A DNA stretch of 64,000 nt from Ascidia mentula (Eukaryota > Chordata > Ascidiacea > Phlebobranchia > Ascidiidae). The notes beneath the pieces were generated by a model, which worked only from the letters and a program-made list of their open reading frames with translations, had not been told where the DNA came from and made no database searches. Location: positions 19,285,645 to 19,349,644 of the forward strand of contig OX387198.1 in NCBI GenBank assembly GCA_947561715.1, given 5' to 3'. Shown piece by piece: positions 22,632 to 32,720 of the stretch. The translations under genes and the position numbers were made by a program. Within the stretch, counting starts at the first letter, position 1, and each line of letters begins with the position of its first letter.

Positions 22632-24119
22632 TTAATTGCTGTTGGTTTGTAAGTTTCTTCGATGGGTAACATTATTGTTAATAGTATTCGCACAGTCCTT
22701 GGGGGAGGTTTCTGTTTGAAGTTGATAACACAAGCAAAGTATTGCAAACTCTGGTCGACAAATAAAAAAATCTTTAACACTTATAGGTGGTTTAGACAAT
22801 TTCCGATGCATCTCGATCTGTTTCACAAGCAAACTCATGTTATTTTGTTCAATATCAGGTAAATTTTGTGCACACTGGAAATTATCTGACAGAAAGTTGT
22901 GATAAACGTTACATGTAAATTGTAGTGTGTTTTTTGCAGTGGCAGTGGCATGCACAAGTGATTGTCCACATACGTACTGGTTGAAGTTAATGGAGCCGCT
23001 ACCTGAAGTGTCGTACATCTCAAACAGTTGCTGCATGGCATCGCACACAGAAAGACAAAGGAACATGGATAAATCCTCGACTGATATCAAACCATCATTC
23101 CTGTGCTTGGACATTGCCACAAATCTATTTAACCAGAGGTTGATCTGGTCTACAGTCACATCATACTTTTTTGTGATAGCATCAATTTCCAAACAAATAT
23201 GTTGTTTTGGAAATCCCATATTTCCGGCCCGCTTCATCAGCATCCTGTCCTTGTACGAATGTTCAGTTGTTACAACTCCAATCTTTTCAGCCATGAAATT
23301 GCGGACATTCCTGGCAAAGATCTTCGGGTCAGATGTTTCTTCGTGGTTGGGGTAATACACAGGAAGGTATTCAATTTCAACTTCTACCCAAAACTGACAA
23401 AAAGTCAACCACAAAACTTCGAGCTCGCTGGGACCAGATTCAGTGAAAATAAAAGTGTTCCATGAATTCAAGTACTTTATTGTCATGGGTTGGACAGGAG
23501 AACCACACAAAAAACCACCAGGTTTGAACGAGATTAGAAATTCTGTGTTCGTTCTTGTACCTTCTGGGAAAATGATAAGTTGAGGCCAGAACTTAGCCTG
23601 CTTAACTCTTTTTTCCATTCTGTCCACAGCTGTTTGTCTGGATTGCGCATTCCCTCTGACCACTAGCACAGGTTGCACAGCTTTCACCAAGGTACCGAAC
23701 ATTGGTATTTTGAAATTTTCTATCTTGGACAAAGCAGCAGGAAGAGGAGAAGTTACGAACCACAGTGAGATGTCGAAGAGGGTTGAATGGGGAGCTGCTA
23801 CTATTATTGGTGCATCTTCTGATGATGCACGCTCACCTTTAATTATAAAGGAGAACCCAGCTATTTTAAATGCCAAAAGTCCAAACCATCGCAGTGAACT
23901 GAGCAAAGCAACACGACGAGGTGAAAGGGGTGAATTAAGTTCATCTGGCAACCCCAAGGTGAACAAGAATGAAAATATCCAGGTTATTACAAACAGAACA
24001 AGCAAGCTCAACGCACGTAAGGGGGCAAAGGTCAGAGACATCAAACATATTTGTACTTTTCTAACCCAGGAAAATTTAATTTTGTGAACGAATGGATTGC
24101 GAACCACCGGTGGGTCCAT
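22632..24119 (-). CDS. lysophosphatidylcholine acyltransferase, divergent tandem copy
   Basis: An intronless 495-residue frame from the ATG at 24119 (MDPPVVRNPFVHKIKFSWVR). Enzymes of this family re-acylate lysophosphatidylcholine with acyl-CoA at the ER and lipid droplets. A hydrophobic N-terminal segment (about residues 30-55) precedes the acyltransferase motifs: HSTLFD (HX4D, near residue 112) and FPEGTRTN (near 185). One EF-hand-like loop, YDTSGSGSINFNQY, is present but has a Gln where the last Ca2+ ligand is usually Glu; the second loop seen in its neighbour is lost. It lies 1.06 kb downstream of the LPCAT2 gene on the same strand, so a tandem duplication is likely. The acyltransferase core looks intact, while the calcium-sensing tail appears to be decaying. 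Confidence 0.85.
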   Translation of the reverse strand: MDPPVVRNPFVHKIKFSWVRKVQICLMSLTFAPLRALSLLVLFVITWIFSFLFTLGLPDELNSPLSPRRVALLSSLRWFGLLAFKIAGFSFIIKGERASSEDAPIIVAAPHSTLFDISLWFVTSPLPAALSKIENFKIPMFGTLVKAVQPVLVVRGNAQSRQTAVDRMEKRVKQAKFWPQLIIFPEGTRTNTEFLISFKPGGFLCGSPVQPMTIKYLNSWNTFIFTESGPSELEVLWLTFCQFWVEVEIEYLPVYYPNHEETSDPKIFARNVRNFMAEKIGVVTTEHSYKDRMLMKRAGNMGFPKQHICLEIDAITKKYDVTVDQINLWLNRFVAMSKHRNDGLISVEDLSMFLCLSVCDAMQQLFEMYDTSGSGSINFNQYVCGQSLVHATATAKNTLQFTCNVYHNFLSDNFQCAQNLPDIEQNNMSLLVKQIEMHRKLSKPPISVKDFFICRPEFAILCLCYQLQTETSPKDCANTINNNVTHRRNLQTNSN

Positions 24120-25175
24120 ATTTGACCATCACACACCACTTGGTGGGGATGCAGAGCTCAACCTGCATAGAAAACTTAATATTAGAATTTGCACTAAATA
24201 TTTGTATACTTTGCGTCTGTTTCAAGCTGCTGTCAAGTTGTGTTTACCATCAGTCAGTTATTTGGCCACCAGACACACACGAACAGCAGCCAACTATAAA
24301 TGATGTAATAACCTATTTCCTGTCATCACGTCAACTTGATGAGCTGTTTGTGATGTCATAATACAAGCAACACCTATGCTTGGGATTACATTGCACACGA
24401 ACATTTAGTATCAATACCGATGCAGTGAGTCTCCTGCAGAACAACAGCACACACAGTTTAACAAATTTCACACTTACCGTACAACTAGTTGACACAATCC
24501 ATTCTTTCCATTCACAACAAATAAAAGTCCCTAGCCCAACTATGCATGAAATAATAAAGATTATAAGTTTGAAAACACAGTGATTTTATAACACATTTAA
24601 TCTCAATCAGTCCAAAGGTCTCGCACTACCCTTACACAATACAAGACTGGCAACATAAGCAATCAACATTGTTTGCAAACAAGACCTTTGAACATTACAA
24701 TGCCCACACACGACCCTGGAGAACAACAATGTTTTAAATGCACGTCTTACGGTCAACAGTCCCTATCAATTGTCAAAACACGTAATGGCAAACTTGCCAA
24801 TCTGCAAACAGTCCACTTGCATCAACCTTGGCTACAAAAGCTTGTTGTGTAAATATTCATATTCCTGTGCATTAGAAATGTTCAAAATAACATTGAATAA
24901 TGGCTTTGTGCAAAATACCTTTGCAATAAAAACATGTACAAAGATTATACTGCAGACATCGAACAAGCTTGGCATGTGTGAAAGATAATGTGCAATAAGT
25001 GTTGAAACCAGTCTTAAGCTTAATAATAATTGGAAGTAAGATTACAGGACAAAACGCACTCATGCAATATTTATCAAACAACCCGATAACACTAAAAAAG
25101 CAATAAATATATTGGATAAATAAACAAAAACCACACAAACAAATCCTCAGAATAAATAGTGTTTTGTGCCTAGGA
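24120..25175. other. intergenic region between the two acyltransferase genes
   Basis: About 1 kb holding the promoter of the downstream copy and the 3' untranslated part of LPCAT2. No other gene or repeat is supported. Confidence 0.5.
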
Positions 25176-26750
25176 CTAAATATTCCCAACTTTGTTAGAG
25201 GAAACTTTTCTATGGGTGACATCAGGTAAAGGTTTTGAAGTATGTTGGGTTTCAATCGATGCACTTGAATCAACAATCTCCGCTACATTATCTTGTTGCA
25301 TGTCCTGGTACCACACAAACAATTTAGCATATTCTGGTCTCCTCTTTACAAAACCAAAGAACTCATTGTAAGCAATCTTGTCTTCATTTTCTCTTTTCAT
25401 TTCGGAAAAAATTTTGTTGCAATCAAATTCGTCTCCAAATGTTGCGTTCAGGACATGATGGAATTCTTCTTTTGAAATGAGACCGTCACCATCTTTATCA
25501 AAAACTTTAAATGCAAGTTCCACTGTATCCTCTGTAACGGCTGGGCGCGACACTAGCGACAATCCAATCACATATTCTCTGAAGTCAATTCGGCCACTAT
25601 TATTTCTGTCATACAAAGCAAACATTTCTTTTAATGCTGGAGTGATCGGCATTTTGAGAAAACCAGAAAAGTCCTCAATCGAGATCGCCCCATCTGATCG
25701 TTCGCTAGCTATTTTTGAAAATTCTGAAAGGCGTCCTTGAACGTCATCTATGTCCATCCCCAACTTACGACTTAACTTAGTAAACTCAATAAGACCAGTT
25801 TCCATTGGGAGGTTTAGTTCTGCTGCTTGCCTCATGAGTCTGCAGTCCTCGAACGTATGATCTGTGGAGGGGATTTCTAAAACATCGGCGAGTAATTCTC
25901 GAACATTGCTGGCAAAAAGTTTTGGGTCATTTTTCTCTTCCTCGCTTGGGAAATAAACTGGCAAGTAGGTGACCTGGGTTTTGATCTGGAACTGACAAAG
26001 TGTCAACCATAAAAGTTTGAGACTTCCTGGACCATTCATTGTCCAAATGTAGGAGTTGAAATCATTCAAAAAGCGGACGGCAATCGGCTGCACAGGCACC
26101 CCAGGTATGAAAGCCCCAGCTTTGAAACTGATCAAAGCTTTGCCATTTGTACAAGTTCCCTCTGGAAATAGAAGGAGTTGAGGCCATTGCTTGGGTGAAT
26201 CTGCACGACGAATCATTTCATTGATGGTGTTTTTCCTCGAGTTTGGGTCTTTGCGTGACACCAGAATGGGCTGCAGAGTTTTCATGAGAGTTCCGATCAA
26301 CGGGATGTCATGATTTTCTGTCCTTGACAACGATGAAGGTGGGGGGTTGGATACAAAATAAAGGAACACATCAAACATGGATGTGTGAGGGGCAGCAACC
26401 AATATTGGGGCATCAAATGATCGAGTTCCTTTGACTTGGATATGATGAAATCCGCAGAAAAACAACACCGTCTGTCCCCAGTAGATGATAGAGTTACAAA
26501 CTGCCCAACGAAGTTTACCAAAAGGGTGCTTTGAACCAATCTTCACACCGACCGTTATTACATAACCCCATAACCATGTAAGTAGAAACATGACCCCAAC
26601 CATAATCAGTCGTAATGGAGCAAATGTTACAGACATGAAAGCAACTTGAAGTTTTTGGGGAGTAGTAAGATGTATGCGATGTATAAATGGGTTTACAGAA
26701 GGCTCCATAAATGATTTTTGTCGAGGAATTTTTTCTTTTCTGAAAGGCAT
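25176..26750 (-). CDS. LPCAT2: lysophosphatidylcholine acyltransferase 2 (LPCAT2)
   Basis: An intronless frame of 524 residues from the ATG at 26750 (MPFRKEKIPRQKSFMEP); a pyrimidine-rich acceptor TTTTTTGTCAG just upstream, ending near 26787, suggests a 5' UTR intron. The protein matches LPCAT2 throughout: an N-terminal membrane segment, HTSMFD (HX4D acyltransferase motif, near residue 121), FPEGTCTNGKALISFKAGAF and the shared phrase DPNSRKNTINEMIRR. Two EF hands follow near residues 360-415: YDRNNSGRIDFREYV and FDKDGDGLISKEEF, the latter canonical. Human LPCAT2 is 544 residues, so length fits. The enzyme makes phosphatidylcholine and, in vertebrates, platelet-activating factor at the ER and lipid droplets; the EF hands are thought to sense calcium. 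Confidence 0.92.
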   Translation of the reverse strand: MPFRKEKIPRQKSFMEPSVNPFIHRIHLTTPQKLQVAFMSVTFAPLRLIMVGVMFLLTWLWGYVITVGVKIGSKHPFGKLRWAVCNSIIYWGQTVLFFCGFHHIQVKGTRSFDAPILVAAPHTSMFDVFLYFVSNPPPSSLSRTENHDIPLIGTLMKTLQPILVSRKDPNSRKNTINEMIRRADSPKQWPQLLLFPEGTCTNGKALISFKAGAFIPGVPVQPIAVRFLNDFNSYIWTMNGPGSLKLLWLTLCQFQIKTQVTYLPVYFPSEEEKNDPKLFASNVRELLADVLEIPSTDHTFEDCRLMRQAAELNLPMETGLIEFTKLSRKLGMDIDDVQGRLSEFSKIASERSDGAISIEDFSGFLKMPITPALKEMFALYDRNNSGRIDFREYVIGLSLVSRPAVTEDTVELAFKVFDKDGDGLISKEEFHHVLNATFGDEFDCNKIFSEMKRENEDKIAYNEFFGFVKRRPEYAKLFVWYQDMQQDNVAEIVDSSASIETQHTSKPLPDVTHRKVSSNKVGNI

Positions 26751-27779
26751 TGTAAGAAATTGTTCACAGACGAAATAAAATCTTAAACCTGACAAAAAAG
26801 GTAAAAAAAATGAAACTCACAGAAACTCTATGAAATAAGCAAATGTGAAATGTTTAACTTTATTAACCTTAACTTTATTAGGGTACACAATGCATAATCT
26901 TCAAAAATGTGTCATAATAATTTTAAAAAATCAAACAACTACCTTTTGCTTGAAAAACTGCCAATCAACAAAACTAATAATAGAGAAGACATCAGAAAGA
27001 AACTAAACCTTATTTGTTGTGATTTTTAGTTATTAGTGTACTAGTATGGTTGGAAAAGGTGTTGTGAATATTAACATATCTCACATCACAACCTCTAGCA
27101 AAAAAACTTTATGGTGGTTTTTACTTACATTCCTCGCCAATATCTTTGCCTAAACGTAAAATGTCCCCAAACGCGATTTAACCACCCGTTTTTTACCGAA
27201 CTACTTTCTATTTGTTCGCAACCAAAATGCATTTTCAGCCAATCTTTACCTGCAGAATTGTGACGTCAGAACTATTGTTGAAGCGAATTTAGTCATAACC
27301 TTGAAGTATGGAACAATTTCACCATTATCGTTTCTCATGGAAAATATATGTTAGTGCGATAAAATAAAAAAAAAATGTTTTGAGGAAAGTGTTTTCCTGG
27401 TGGCAATAAAATATACGATTGAAATATATAATGAGGTCGATCCTTAATTTTTACCTCAACAACATATACATAAAAAATAATGTAAAACGTTATTCAGTCA
27501 TGCTGAAAGTTTATGAGAAATTATAAAATACAAAAATGTGGAAATGCAAGGGACAAATGGGTCGTCACGCATGAGTAACACTTCACACGAAATGGAAAAT
27601 GCATTGGGTTCAATGCAATTTGGGCGCTTTTTGCGGGCCAAAATCCTGGCTTAAAACTTGGCTTAAAGTTGGCCTTTTTATGTCCCCATGTACAACGAAA
27701 TTATGAGTACTGCAGCGTCATTCGTTTCGAAGGATTTGTCAACACAAAGGCAACCGCTGATTAGTGCAATGTGTTCAGT
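26751..27779. other. LPCAT2 upstream region
   Basis: Contains the probable 5' UTR intron and promoter of LPCAT2. The rest is AT-rich with no supported gene. Confidence 0.4.
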
Positions 27780-28212
27780 GTGTAATACGTCACAGAAACC
27801 AGTGCTTGTATTGCGTAATGTTTTGTGTGCAGCATTGCACAAGTATTGCATAATCCCATAATGTGACCCAAAACATTTATCCATCGAATGTTCTCGAGTA
27901 AAGTGATTTATTCAACATCCTGTTTACCACAAAAAATGTTCTCCTATTTTATGTCGCACCACACCTTTGTTCTCGTATTATATTAACCAAACGGCACGTG
28001 ACTAAACCAACCAATAAGCTTCCGATGGTCCAAGTATATATAGTCATGTGCGCCTGTTAATTGGGCTCTTTGCATTCGATTCTACTCTAATCGGAATCAT
28101 CGTTTTATTTTTGATCTTCTATTCGATAACAAGACACTCGCCGGCTTGGGATTTATTCCCACAGCCCGATAATAAACTGTTTATTCGGGGTGGGGAAGGT
28201 AAAACCTTACAA
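27780..28212 (-). repeat. LTR-like dispersed repeat, copy 2
   Basis: Reverse-oriented relative of 20602-21058. On the minus strand it starts TGTAAGG at 28212 and ends TATTACA at 27780. The two copies share long identical blocks, interrupted by a diverged middle that in this copy contains a TATA-like TATATATACTT. No flanking duplication was found. An old solo LTR is the best guess. Confidence 0.45.
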
Positions 28213-28717
28213 ATGCATAAGCAAATCCTGTTTTCCTGTCGATACATTGCTAACTCTGTAAAGTTTAGCTGTTTTAAGAGTTGAAAAAATAAACATATTG
28301 TGATGGGAAGGAACGACTGAAATATACTGAAGAAAGTAACAGGAAGTCAGGTCTTTTGGCCGAGGCATATTTGCCTTAAAATAGACAATAAAATGTAAAC
28401 TGAGATTCACGGACGAACTCCGCCTGTAACAACAGATTTAAGCGCAACCAACTGCGGTCATCGTTGAATGCGTTTTGTTGCCACACAATGATTATGTTAA
28501 TGGTAGATTCTAACGTCACTGTTGAGTTTGCAACAAGCAGGGCTATTCGGCAGTCAAGGAGCTTTACATGCGCATGGGATCGAGAGGTGTTAAAGTTTGT
28601 CGGTCGCGCCAAACTCATCCAACTTCGAAACACAACAAACTTTTATTTCCTCCATTTCTCAAAATATACTTGCGGACTTCAAACATCAAAAAGACGAAGG
28701 TAGGAAGGATTTCCGCG

Positions 28718-30328
28718 TCAGGATTTCTTCAATTTAAACCGACAGAGGAAAGGTCTTGGATTGATGGAGCATCTCCTGTCGTACATTCCTATCCTATAAA
28801 AACATGGGACAATTGAGTTTCGAGAACTTTCAACATGTGTGATGATTAACCTGTTGTAGACCGGATCAATCCTTATTTGTGAGCAATCGTCGCCTTCATC
28901 GAAGATATTTCCTCGCGCCCAACGTGTAAATTCCGCCGCCCTCCCATCTGAATATCTCCAAACTCCTCCACTGTCCTGGAATCACGTGTTGGTTACCATG
29001 GGAACTTCAGGGATCGATGGTTGGAAGAAAGTTCGTGGGAGCGACGGATGTCGAACACCAAATTAACTCTTTACCCTCGAACCACTCAAAGTCGGTCGAT
29101 AATTAGATTTTAAACGATTGAACGAAGCCAGTATTGCGCCACGTAAAAGCTTTCCACTAAAAATGGCTTTAAAGCAAAAGTCTTTGAACATTAAGGTTTT
29201 TTAATTTAGAAAATGAAAGGTTTTGCAACAAACAACAGTTTTATGAGGACAGTAAAAACAATGTTTTTTTTACCAACTTTTTAATCCGTATATTTTACCA
29301 GGACACAAACCTTATGAACTCCCGTCCAAACTTCCTTCATTCGGAATCCTCTCGCCAACAGAAAGAAGACGGTTTGATTCCACGAAGCGAGGTCATCAGC
29401 AAACGCCAGGTTTCCGTCTCTCTTCCGGCAGAATTCGTAAGCTTGCCAAAAATCAAGCTCAAATCGAAGAAGGCGATAACAGAAATCTCTGTCATGATAG
29501 AAACGTGATCAATAACGTTGGTTTTCAAAGTCATATTTTGTTGAAACTCCAGACCTGGGCATTTTCGGCAAAATCGGGCGTCGCAAATTACTCTGAGGAA
29601 CGCAAAAACGTCAAATCGAATATTTTAGGCCAAGTCTCGAATTTGTGTTCATTTTTTTTGGATTCTATTTCCAGATAATCTTGTGAAATCTCATACGTTA
29701 TTCAAACGTTGTTAGGCATTGCTTGGTTACCAGTATCTTACCCGCTCGTGAAATCGTGGCCGTCGATGCAGGCGGAATGATTCGCCCATTTTGAAAACAA
29801 ATCCAATTCTTTCTGTAAATTATTCGTTTTCTTCGTAAAAAAATTAAATAAATCCTTGCTCTCCAAACTTTTTGCCGAGTCTGATTCGTTGACTCCGAAA
29901 ATTCTGCTTTCCAGAAGTTCCAGATCACCCCGCAATGAAATTGTCACCAGGTATAAGTTGATGGAAGCTGCTACCGCCGCAGTTGCCACTAGCAACGAAA
30001 TCACAGCAACAATTACATGAGATGATTTTTCACCGCTCGCTGATGAGTTTTCATCAACTTCATGGTCGTGAATTTCTTCTACTGGTGATGTTTGATCATA
30101 AAAATGAACTTTCTTCTGTGATTCCTGGGTTCCATTTTTATTAGTTTTTCGTTTAATATTTCCATTTTTAAAAGATTTTTCCGCGGATATTTGTGGAAAA
30201 GCTTCGATCGTTTTCTTCATGTCTTCCCGTGTTGAAAGTTTTGCGGGAATTTCCTCTTCAAGAATAATCTCGTTCATCACTGTGTTCGTTGAAGGCGAAT
30301 CAGTCAACCTGTCCACAGACATCTTCAT
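28718..30328 (-). CDS. type II membrane C-type lectin-like receptor, four exons
   Basis: I spliced this gene by hand: exons 30328-29742, 29488-29311, 28975-28851 and 28793-28718, all with GT/AG edges and matching phase, giving 321 residues. The first ~100 residues are hydrophilic and probably cytosolic. A single hydrophobic helix follows (about residues 104-127, HVIVAVISLLVATAAVAASI), then a heptad-like stalk (131-180) and a C-type lectin domain from about residue 187 to the end. Domain hallmarks are CYRLLRFELDFWQAYEFC at its start, VWRYSDGRAAEFTRWARG, DDCSQI and the terminal CSINPRPFLCR. No signal peptide, so type II topology. The EPN/WND calcium-sugar motifs are not seen, so ligand type is open. 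Its layout recalls vertebrate NK-receptor-like lectins, which may be convergent. Confidence 0.8.
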
Positions 30329-31899
30329 TTGTAATTCTTCACCAGAAAAAGGTTAACCCTTACCAGAGCACTTGGAAGGCAACATCATTGCCCTTATTTC
30401 ACAATTTATGTGGTCACTGATGGGTTTGTATTGAATTTAGAATCTCAAATGCAATTGTCACAAATCACAAAGCACTTTCGGCAACCCTCAAGCTTATATA
30501 ACCTCGCAATGTTAGGATGGCACAGGCCCGCCGAACTTAGGTCTACGGCATAAATAATTAAACAGCAATCATTTTGTAGACGGACGAGGCTGCGAGTAAT
30601 TATCGACGCCAAACCAACCATCTTTTGCCGAATTCCAACCGGTAAAAACTATTAATTTGATCCAAACCAAATTTAATAGTGAAGCTGGACAGGACTTGTT
30701 CAAACTCGCTTACTTAATATTCGCAATATTCCACCACTTTCACAACAGAAGACTGGCACAGATTGTTACGGAAATAAAATTCGTCCAAAATCTAGCGATG
30801 CCATAACAACATTAGAATGTCGCACTGTTACGTCACAACGCATTATTCGGGAACCCCTGACTTCCGCGTTAGGTTTTGGTCATCCGCAACTATCATCAGT
30901 TCCACCAACACTTAAGTCCCTTCAACTTCTACTCGACAATCTACGTCAGTACGTCGTGACAAAAGCACTTTCAAAAAACACACCTGAAGTATGTGACGTA
31001 ACAATGGGTATTGTGCCTGGAAACTGAAACGGTCAACAAACAAGTACTTTGCGTATAATTCGTAGCAGCTTTGTTTGTGACGGATTAAATTAAATCTTTT
31101 TTTAATTTTAATTGACCAATTGACAATATTTTAATTGACAAATACCAATGAGAGGAAGGCGTTTCTACTTCCGAGTCACAGACAGGAATCAAAAAATTGT
31201 TTTATTCAAATATTCACACAAAAAAAATCTTCTAAACAGACGATTTATTTTCTGCTTTGTTTTAAAAGCTATCTAAGATGCGTTTAGGCGTTCTAGTTTA
31301 GCTCTATGTGCAAATCTACCGTATGTCGAGTTTCCAAACGTGAAACTAATGAATTTCACTTTCTCGCCACGGTGGAGTCACAGCGGTCCTTGGGGAATAC
31401 CCGTCGATGCGTTGTACCTAGTCAGCAAATAACATGCAGAAAATATTCTGGTACTTACGTCATGTGAGGATTGCGGGGTTCAATGTCATGGACAAAGTTT
31501 TACCACGTGTTTTTCACACAGCCACGTGGAGCAATTTGAGTGGCAACAGTACAAGGCAACCATTATCTTGTCGCTGCATAACATATGTATTAAAACATAT
31601 AAATAACCTAGAAAGGCACTAAAATTTATAACTACGTTACGGCCGAGGTTTAAAATCCAAAGTTTTCCGATCATGCGTACAACGCATGTCCAAGTCCTGA
31701 TGGTCAACCAGTGGCATGGGAAAAAGTTAAAGACACGAATCTCATTTCCGGTTTAGGTCAATTCCTGATCGGATAATTCAGTAGCGAAAATTTGCAGAGA
31801 TGTTGGCAGCAGAATAAACGCAAGTTGGTGAAGGCAGCGACATTGTAGTTGAGTTATAAACCTAGTTAGATAGTTACAAAATACGCAAATGAGGTTGAA
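30329..31899. other. intergenic region with unresolved coding-like pieces
   Basis: 30329-31270 shows no gene. On the minus strand between 31720 and 31280 there are short coding-looking pieces with possible splice edges: MPLVDHQDLDMRC with KTLDFKPRP near 31700-31640, RIDGYSPRTAVTPPWR near 31410-31360 and VKFISFTFGNSTYGRFAH ending in a stop near 31280. The last two overlap in different frames. I could not join them into a consistent model and do not recognise a family. Confidence 0.3.
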
Positions 31900-32720
31900 A
31901 TAAACATAGGCATTTGGTTGGCAAATAATGAGTAAGTTTTAATTAAATTAAAGTATCTTCTGGGCAAATAATTGTTGAAGTCAGTCTAAACGTAGGTATT
32001 CCAAGACAAATAATTAATGGTCAAATTAAACATATCCGAGACGCAGTCGCACCCCTACTCGGTCACCCAGCGGGGACATACCCCGACAACAGGTAAACCG
32101 ACAGTCAAATTAAACATATATTTTCCTCGGCAATTAATTATTAAGATGAAATTTAAACATAAATAACCTATTTAGGGCACTTAGATAATCGAGCTATATA
32201 AATCATTGACGTAATCGACCAAATCGGTCAACTTCAGGTTGCATTCAAGTTGCGCAATAACCCCAAGTAAGGGGAATACGTGGCCAACCGCAGGCTATAT
32301 AAGCAAGGCCACTAAAGCCCGCGAGTCAGTCTGGTCTAATACCGTTGCGGTGTGAGGATCTAAGATGTTGGTTCTGCTTTAGTACACTGTGGAGCCACAA
32401 TTATACTGTACTGTACATGGATTTATTCGTTGGATTTTATCAATAAATGCATATATGGACAACTACAATTGGCTGCAAGCATTGAAAAGGATTTACGGGT
32501 ACAGACAAGCAGATTGGTCTGCGTACGGAGTGCCGCCTGAGTTAGTGATGGCTGATCAGGAGTTATTGCGAGATTTCTTTATCTCGCCTCGGAATCATTG
32601 CTCACACCAAAGACCGATTCAAGATTACTTTACTTATTCTACATTCAGTCATCAGTGGGTGATCAAGTGGTTACGCAAGTTTCGAAAAACCACCGAATTC
32701 GGAATTTACTAGCCGGGGTG
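31900..32720 (+). repeat. possible LTR-type repeat
   Basis: A promoter-like stretch (CTATATAAGCAAGG near 32292) lies ~150 bp before an AATAAA-type signal (near 32441), as in a long terminal repeat, and a 107-residue open frame (32389-32712) follows. GC content is higher than in the flanks. No second copy or flanking duplication was found, so the assignment is weak; if real it is an old fragment. Confidence 0.3.

Noticed and set aside
23710-24087. Plus-strand frame opposite the divergent acyltransferase
   Set aside because: It is antisense to a conserved acyltransferase core.
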